Shown here one piece after another: positions 59,103 through 64,000 of a stretch of DNA of 64,000 nucleotides. Below the pieces are notes generated by a model. That model did not search any database. It saw only the letters and a program-made list of their open reading frames with translations, and was not told the origin of the DNA. The stretch is from contig NZ_UUOC01000052.1 of the NCBI RefSeq assembly GCF_900590755.1, positions 248,001 through 312,000 of the forward strand. The letters are read 5' to 3'. Made by a program: the position numbers and the translations under genes. How positions within the stretch are numbered: the stretch's first letter is position 1; every line of letters begins with the position of its first letter. Origin of the DNA: Pseudomonas viridiflava (GTDB taxonomy: Bacteria; Pseudomonadota; Gammaproteobacteria; Pseudomonadales; Pseudomonadaceae).

Positions 59103-59777
59103 TTACATCAACCCACACTCCACCATCGACAAGGGATCGCCATCGCCGATGATGACGTGATCCAGCACTTTGACGTCGACCAGCCACAACGCATCGCGCA
59201 GACGTTTGGTCAGGTCGATGTCGGCCTGGCTGGCGTCGGTCACGCCGGAAGGATGGTTGTGGCAGAGGATCAGGCTGGCGGCGTTGTGCACCATGGCGCG
59301 TTTGACCACCTGGCGCGGATGTACGTGGGCGCTGTTGATCGAGCCGTGAAACAACACCTCGAACGCCAGCGCCCGGTGTTTGTTATCGAGAAACAGGCAG
59401 CCGAACACTTCGTGAGGTTCGTGGCGCAGCAAGGCCTTGAGGTAGTTACGCACCTGCGTCGGGCTTTCCAGGGCCGAATCCCGCTTGAGGGACTCGGCCA
59501 TATGGCGCCGGGCCATTTCCATGACAGCCTGTAACTGAGCGAATTTCGCCGGTCCCAGCCCCAGATGCGAACTGAATGTGCCGAGGTCCGCCTCCAGTAA
59601 TTCCCGCAGCCCGCCAAATTGATTCAACAGGTGACGAGCCAGGTCTACAGCGCTTTTTCCGGCCACGCCGGTGCGTAAAAAAATCGCCAGCAGCTCGGCG
59701 TCGGACAGGCTCGCCGATCCCAGTTCAAGCAGCCGCTCACGCGGGCGTTCGGCCGCAGGCCAGTTGCGAATACTCAT
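59103..59777 (-). CDS. radC: RadC family JAB-domain protein
   Basis: A 224-residue protein with an N-terminal helix-hairpin-helix region (SASLSDAELLAIFLRTGV, GLGPAKFAQLQAV) and a C-terminal JAMM/MPN metal site: HVHPRQVVKRA and CHNHPSGVTDASQAD. Despite the name, a role in DNA repair is not established; the fold is that of a metalloprotease. GGAGG lies 5 bases before the ATG, which decides the start. Divergent from coaBC. Confidence 0.93.
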   Translation of the reverse strand: MSIRNWPAAERPRERLLELGSASLSDAELLAIFLRTGVAGKSAVDLARHLLNQFGGLRELLEADLGTFSSHLGLGPAKFAQLQAVMEMARRHMAESLKRDSALESPTQVRNYLKALLRHEPHEVFGCLFLDNKHRALAFEVLFHGSINSAHVHPRQVVKRAMVHNAASLILCHNHPSGVTDASQADIDLTKRLRDALWLVDVKVLDHVIIGDGDPLSMVECGLM

Positions 59778-59946
59778 ACCACCTCCATGTGTGTTGGCGC
59801 CGCTGTTCCAGTGCGGTCGCTGTGCTATCTTAGCCCATCTTTTTTGCGCGGCGAGCAGTGCTCCTGCACCCTCGCTCTGAGACGGCAACAGCCCCTTGGG
59901 AGGCGTCATCGCCGTCGCGCATCACTCGACTAAATAAGGCAGGCCT

Positions 59947-61155
59947 ATGCAGCGGCTGTATCGGAAACGCATTGTTCTCGGCGTCGGCGGTGGCATCGCG
60001 GCCTACAAGAGCGCAGAACTGGTTCGACGTTTGCGCGATCAGGGCGCTGAAGTGCGTGTCGTCATGACCCGAGGTGGCGCTGAGTTCATCACCCCGCTGA
60101 CCATGCAGGCCCTCTCCGGGCACCCGGTTCACCTGGATTTGCTCGACCCGGCCGCTGAAGCCGCCATGGGTCATATCGAACTGGCCAAGTGGGCTGACCT
60201 GATCCTGATCGCGCCCGGCACTGCCGACCTCATTGCGCGCCTGGCCCAGGGCATTGCCAACGATTTGCTGACTACCATCGTGCTGGCCACGGACGCCATT
60301 GTTGCAGTCGCCCCGGCGATGAATCAGGCCATGTGGCGCGACGCTTCGGTGCAGGCCAACATCCGCCTGCTGGAAGAGCGCGACTTCCGGATATTCGGCC
60401 CGGCCAGCGGCAGCCAAGCCTGTGGCGACGTTGGCTTCGGGCGCATGCTCGAACCTGACGATCTGGCCCAGTCTGCGGCCGACTGCTTCCAGCGTCTGTC
60501 CCTGACCGGCAAGCATGTGCTGATCACCGCTGGCCCGACTCAGGAAAACATCGACCCGGTGCGCTACATCACCAACCACAGCTCCGGGAAAATGGGCTTC
60601 GCGCTGGCTGAAGCGGCAGTTGAGGCAGGCGCGCGCGTCACGCTGATCACCGGCCCGGTCAATTTGCCGACTCCGGATCGAGTCTCGCGCGTCGACGTGG
60701 TCAGCGCTCGGGACATGCTTGCGGCCTGCGAAGCGGCCATGTCGTGCGACCTGTTCATCGCGTCCGCCGCTGTCGCCGACTATCGCCCTGAAGTGGTTGC
60801 CCCGCACAAGCTCAAGAAGGACCCGTCCACCGGTGACGGCCTGCTGCTGCAGATGGTGCGCAACCCGGACATCCTGGCGACCATCGCGACCCGCCCGGAT
60901 CGCCCGTTCAGCGTGGGGTTTGCCGCTGAAACCGAACACCTGCTCGACTATGCTGCGCGCAAACTCAAGGACAAGAACCTTGATCTGATCGTGGCCAACG
61001 ATGTTGCCAACCCCAGCATCGGTTTCAACAGCGAAGAGAACGCTTGCAGCGTGATTGACCGAGCGCTGCACGCGACCCTCTTCGCCCAGACCAGCAAGGG
61101 CAAGATCGCCCGCCAGCTGATCACTTTTATCGCCGACCGAATGAACCAGGTTTAA
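59947..61155 (+). CDS. coaBC: Bifunctional CoaBC
   Basis: Two steps of coenzyme A synthesis in one protein: 4'-phosphopantothenoylcysteine synthase (CoaB) and decarboxylase (CoaC). It has 402 residues. The FMN-dependent CoaC half has GGGIAAYKSAELVRRL and PAMNQAMW, and the substrate-clamp Cys in ACGDVGFGRM. The CTP-dependent CoaB half (from about 190) has TAGPTQENIDPVRYITN and SSGKMGFALAEAA. It is followed after 6 bases by dut. Confidence 0.96.
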   Translation: MQRLYRKRIVLGVGGGIAAYKSAELVRRLRDQGAEVRVVMTRGGAEFITPLTMQALSGHPVHLDLLDPAAEAAMGHIELAKWADLILIAPGTADLIARLAQGIANDLLTTIVLATDAIVAVAPAMNQAMWRDASVQANIRLLEERDFRIFGPASGSQACGDVGFGRMLEPDDLAQSAADCFQRLSLTGKHVLITAGPTQENIDPVRYITNHSSGKMGFALAEAAVEAGARVTLITGPVNLPTPDRVSRVDVVSARDMLAACEAAMSCDLFIASAAVADYRPEVVAPHKLKKDPSTGDGLLLQMVRNPDILATIATRPDRPFSVGFAAETEHLLDYAARKLKDKNLDLIVANDVANPSIGFNSEENACSVIDRALHATLFAQTSKGKIARQLITFIADRMNQV

Positions 61156-61161
61156 TCACGA

Positions 61162-61617
61162 ATGCACGCTCTACAAGCCAAAATCCTCGACCCTCGCATT
61201 GGCAGCGAATTCCCTTTGCCGGCATACGCCACCGTCGGTTCTGCCGGCCTGGACCTGCGCGCCATGCTCAAGGAAGACACCGTTCTTGAGCCGGGCCAGA
61301 CTTTGCTGATCCCTACCGGCCTGTCGATCTACATCGGCGATCCGGGGCTGGCGGCACTGATTCTGCCGCGCTCCGGTCTGGGTCATAAGCACGGCATCGT
61401 GCTGGGCAACCTGGTCGGGCTGATCGACTCTGATTATCAGGGCGAGTTGATGGTTTCCTGCTGGAATCGTGGACAGACCGCTTTCAAGATCGCCATCGGC
61501 GAACGTCTTGCTCAGTTGGTGCTGGTGCCGGTGGTTCAGGCTCACTTTGAACTGGTTGAAGAGTTTGACGAAAGCCAGCGCGGCGCCGGTGGCTTTGGTC
61601 ACTCGGGTAGCCACTGA
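61162..61617 (+). CDS. dut: dUTPase
   Basis: Hydrolyses dUTP to dUMP and keeps uracil out of DNA. It has 151 residues with all five motifs: GSAGLDLRA (1), PRSGLGHKHGI (2), GNLVGLIDSDYQGEL (3), ERLAQLVLVPV (4) and RGAGGFGHSG (5). The ATG follows a TAATCACGA leader 6 bases after coaBC; algC starts 64 bases after its stop. Confidence 0.97.
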   Translation: MHALQAKILDPRIGSEFPLPAYATVGSAGLDLRAMLKEDTVLEPGQTLLIPTGLSIYIGDPGLAALILPRSGLGHKHGIVLGNLVGLIDSDYQGELMVSCWNRGQTAFKIAIGERLAQLVLVPVVQAHFELVEEFDESQRGAGGFGHSGSH

Positions 61618-61681
61618 CTTGCTGGTCATGGATGCGCAGGTTCGCCGCTGATAAGCCCAAGGCCCATCGCGTGACGAATGA

Positions 61682-64000
61682 ATGACTGCCCAGATGCAGG
61701 ATGAATTACCGGAGAGCGGTCAGGTGAAAGGCAGTCAGCATCAAGCAGTGTTTGATCACCAGCCCCCTGCTGCGGGGCTGCACACCTTCTTTCCGGGAAT
61801 TTTCCCGGCCCTGATCGGCCTGATTGCAGCCAGCATGCTGGTGTATCTGGCGCTGGGCGGTAATTCCCAGGGGCAGTCTTCGGTTGAGCAGGCATTTGGC
61901 AGCAGTCAGGCCGCTTCGGTCGGTGTTGCGTTAAAGCAGATCAACGCTGAAACCCGGGCTGCGGCTCAGGATGCGGCGTTGGTCCAGGCGCTGAAAAGTG
62001 GCGACCCGGCGGTTATCGGGCAAGCCCAGAACGCATTACGCTTGCGCGACGGCTTGCTCGGTGCCCGCCTCAATCCGTTGGGCATGGACATCGATAACCA
62101 GGGTGCGCTGCCTGTCAGCTTCACCACGCTGGATATGCTGAACAAGGCCGCACAAGGCGAGCAAGCTGCGCCCGAAGCACGCAAGGTGGGCGAGCGCTGG
62201 ATGATTTACAGCGCAGCACCCGTGCGCGCAACGCCGACGGCCCCGGTCAGCGGCACGTTGCTGTTCGCCTTCGACCCACAACGAATCGTAAATGCCTTGC
62301 CGCCGCTTCCCGAATCCATGGCCCAAGTGCGTTTGATCCAGCAGTTCGGCACCGGGCCGGAGCAGGTTTTTCTGGAGCGTGGGCAGTCAGCCGACGGCAA
62401 GCGCCAGAGTCTCGATACCGGATTTGCCAGCTGGAAACTCGAGTTTTCTGCCGGACCGGGGCTGAAAAGCACCCCGCCGTGGCTTTTTTTGACATTGGCC
62501 GCGTTGGTGGCGCTAGGCGGTATTCTGCTTGGCCTGTACCTCAATGAGCGGGCTCTGCAGCGGCGGATTTGCGCTGACGTCCGACAACTGGATCAGCTGC
62601 TTCAAGAACTCTCCAGCGGAAAAGCCGTCAAACCCTTCGGTTTGGGCCTGCCGGTCCTCGACAGGCTGGCCCAGCAACTGGCGTGCTTCTCGCCCTCCAC
62701 TCAACCTCCCGCGACCGGGGCCGTTGATTCAGCGGCAGAGCCTCGCCATACACCCAGTATTGAAATGAGTAGTGCTTCAGCATCGGCTCCACGTGCAGCC
62801 TCAGGCACGATGTTGACCGACCCGCTGTTTCAAGATACCGACATTCTCGATATCGACATCCTCGACGAAAACCAGGACTTCCTGAGATCGGAGCACCCCC
62901 CAGTTATGAGCAGTCCAGCATCCGTTGCACCAAAATTCCCTGATGACATCTTCCGCGCCTACGACATTCGCGGCGTGGTCGGGGACACCCTCAGCGCTGA
63001 AACGGCGTATTGGATCGGTCGCGCCATTGGCTCCGAAAGCCTGGCCCAGAACGAGCCGAACGTCAGCGTTGGCCGAGACGGACGCCTTTCCGGCCCAGAG
63101 TTGGTTCAACAGCTGATTCAAGGTCTGCACGACAGCGGTTGCCATGTCAGCGATGTTGGCCTGGTGCCAACCCCTGCCTTGTACTACGCGGCTAACGTAT
63201 TGGCTGGCAAGACCGGCGTGATGCTGACCGGCAGCCATAACCCGAAAGACTACAACGGTTTCAAGATCGTCATCGCGGGCGACACCCTGGCCAACGAGCA
63301 GATCCAGTCCCTGCATGAACGCATCAAGACCGGCAACCTGACCTCGGCCAAGGGCAGCGTTACCAAGGTCGACATCCTGGATCGCTATTTCAAGCAGATC
63401 AAAGACGACATCGTCATGGCCCGCAAAATGAAAGTGGTCGTGGACTGCGGCAACGGCGCGGCTGGCGTGATCGCGCCACAGCTGATCGAAGCGCTGGGCT
63501 GCGAAGTGATCTCGCTGTTCGCTGAAGTCGACGGCAACTTCCCGAATCACCACCCGGATCCGGGCAAGCTGGAAAACCTGCAAGACCTGATCGCCAAAGT
63601 CAAAGAGACTGGCGCTGACCTTGGCCTGGCGTTCGACGGCGACGGCGACCGTGTTGGCGTAGTGACCAACGAAGGCAACGTGGTTTATCCAGACCGTCTG
63701 CTGATGCTGTTCGCCCTGGACGTGCTCAAGCGTAATCCGGGCGCGGATATTATCTTCGACGTGAAATGCACCCGTCGTCTGACGCCTCTGATCCAGGAAC
63801 ATGGCGGTCGCCCGGTCATGTGGAAGACCGGTCACTCGTTGATCAAGAAGCAAATGAAGAAAAGCGGCGCGCTGCTGGCTGGCGAAATGAGCGGCCACAT
63901 CTTCTTCAAGGAACGCTGGTTCGGTTTTGACGATGGCATTTATAGCGCCGCGCGCCTGCTGGAGATTCTCAGCCAGGAGTCGATGACCGCTGAAGAGCTG
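61682..64000 (+). CDS. algC: AlgC phosphomannomutase/phosphoglucomutase with membrane N-terminal extension, 3' end outside window
   Basis: Interconverts mannose or glucose 1- and 6-phosphates for alginate, lipopolysaccharide and trehalose. The frame is open from the ATG at 61682 (a stop lies directly upstream, so this is the earliest start) to the window end, 773 codons. The classic AlgC start is the in-frame ATG at 62906 (residue 409), with no good ribosome site. The extension has helices at about 38-58 and 263-288 around a periplasmic-type domain, then a linker. The mutase domain holds the phosphoserine (LTGSHNPKDYN), metal loop (FDGDGDR) and sugar-binding GEMSGH. Confidence 0.93.
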   Translation, partial: MTAQMQDELPESGQVKGSQHQAVFDHQPPAAGLHTFFPGIFPALIGLIAASMLVYLALGGNSQGQSSVEQAFGSSQAASVGVALKQINAETRAAAQDAALVQALKSGDPAVIGQAQNALRLRDGLLGARLNPLGMDIDNQGALPVSFTTLDMLNKAAQGEQAAPEARKVGERWMIYSAAPVRATPTAPVSGTLLFAFDPQRIVNALPPLPESMAQVRLIQQFGTGPEQVFLERGQSADGKRQSLDTGFASWKLEFSAGPGLKSTPPWLFLTLAALVALGGILLGLYLNERALQRRICADVRQLDQLLQELSSGKAVKPFGLGLPVLDRLAQQLACFSPSTQPPATGAVDSAAEPRHTPSIEMSSASASAPRAASGTMLTDPLFQDTDILDIDILDENQDFLRSEHPPVMSSPASVAPKFPDDIFRAYDIRGVVGDTLSAETAYWIGRAIGSESLAQNEPNVSVGRDGRLSGPELVQQLIQGLHDSGCHVSDVGLVPTPALYYAANVLAGKTGVMLTGSHNPKDYNGFKIVIAGDTLANEQIQSLHERIKTGNLTSAKGSVTKVDILDRYFKQIKDDIVMARKMKVVVDCGNGAAGVIAPQLIEALGCEVISLFAEVDGNFPNHHPDPGKLENLQDLIAKVKETGADLGLAFDGDGDRVGVVTNEGNVVYPDRLLMLFALDVLKRNPGADIIFDVKCTRRLTPLIQEHGGRPVMWKTGHSLIKKQMKKSGALLAGEMSGHIFFKERWFGFDDGIYSAARLLEILSQESMTAEEL

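Noticed and set aside
59830..61071. 413-residue minus-strand frame over coaBC
   Set aside because: Shadow frame opposite a complete, well-conserved enzyme.
62801..63898. 365-residue minus-strand frame over algC
   Set aside because: Shadow of the mutase domain, whose catalytic loops are intact on the other strand.

Overview
The window is a 64 kb piece of a Pseudomonas chromosome, most likely from the P. fluorescens/P. syringae side of the genus. The evidence is the gene content (algB-kinB, algZ-algR, hemCDXY, algQ, algP, lptM-lysA-dapF-xerC, glnK-amtB, rep, coaBC-dut-algC), the high GC content, and the many REP palindromes of the pseudomonad types (GTAGGAGTGAGCTTGCTCGC, GTGGGACCGGCTTTAGCC, TGTTGGAGCGAGGCTTGCCC). 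It is almost entirely core genome. No tRNA, rRNA, CRISPR array, insertion sequence or prophage was seen.

Layout. 1-7.4 kb: a diguanylate cyclase cut by the window edge, the lipoprotein amidase AmpDh2, a CSS-motif EAL phosphodiesterase, and the KinB/AlgB two-component pair. 7.5-11.6 kb: a rightward envelope cluster (three-BON-domain protein, one-helix protein, DUF1328 membrane peptide, Ivy-type lysozyme inhibitor), preceded by a sigma-54 promoter match next to the sigma-54 activator AlgB; then a 0.6 kb gene-free stretch and gltP. 11.9-23.7 kb: cyaA, two small hypotheticals, argH, divergent algZ-algR, and hemC-hemD-hemX-hemY. 24.1-31.4 kb: a DsbB-like protein, algQ, an FKBP isomerase, algP, a TIGR02444 protein, an ABC-F ATPase, a small MscS channel and a LysE exporter. 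31.6-37.6 kb: rnk, cyaY-DUF1289, and the lptM-lysA-dapF-DUF484-xerC-HAD operon. 37.8-41.3 kb: sutA, yjbQ, glnK-amtB and ubiK. 41.3-47.1 kb: a Fur-box-controlled fecI-fecR-TonB receptor locus plus a small SnoaL-like gene, flanked by two nearly identical REP clusters in inverted orientation; this is the only clearly accessory segment. 47.2-56.1 kb: comM/yifB, a second LysE exporter, a chemoreceptor, a LysR regulator divergent from a MATE pump, and a degenerate REC-GGDEF-EAL protein. 56.3-64 kb: rep, xpt, radC, coaBC, dut, and an AlgC with a 408-residue membrane N-terminal extension, cut by the window end.

Common themes are alginate and envelope control (AlgB, KinB, AlgZ, AlgR, AlgQ, AlgP, AlgC), cyclic-di-GMP turnover (three enzymes), cAMP (CyaA), and nitrogen and iron supply. 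The strongest leads for follow-up are the sigma-54 promoter beside algB, the REP-bounded iron locus, the DsbB paralogue lacking one periplasmic cysteine, the AlgC fusion, the repeat-bearing gap before gltP and the hairpin in the rnk leader. No wholly new multi-gene system was found.
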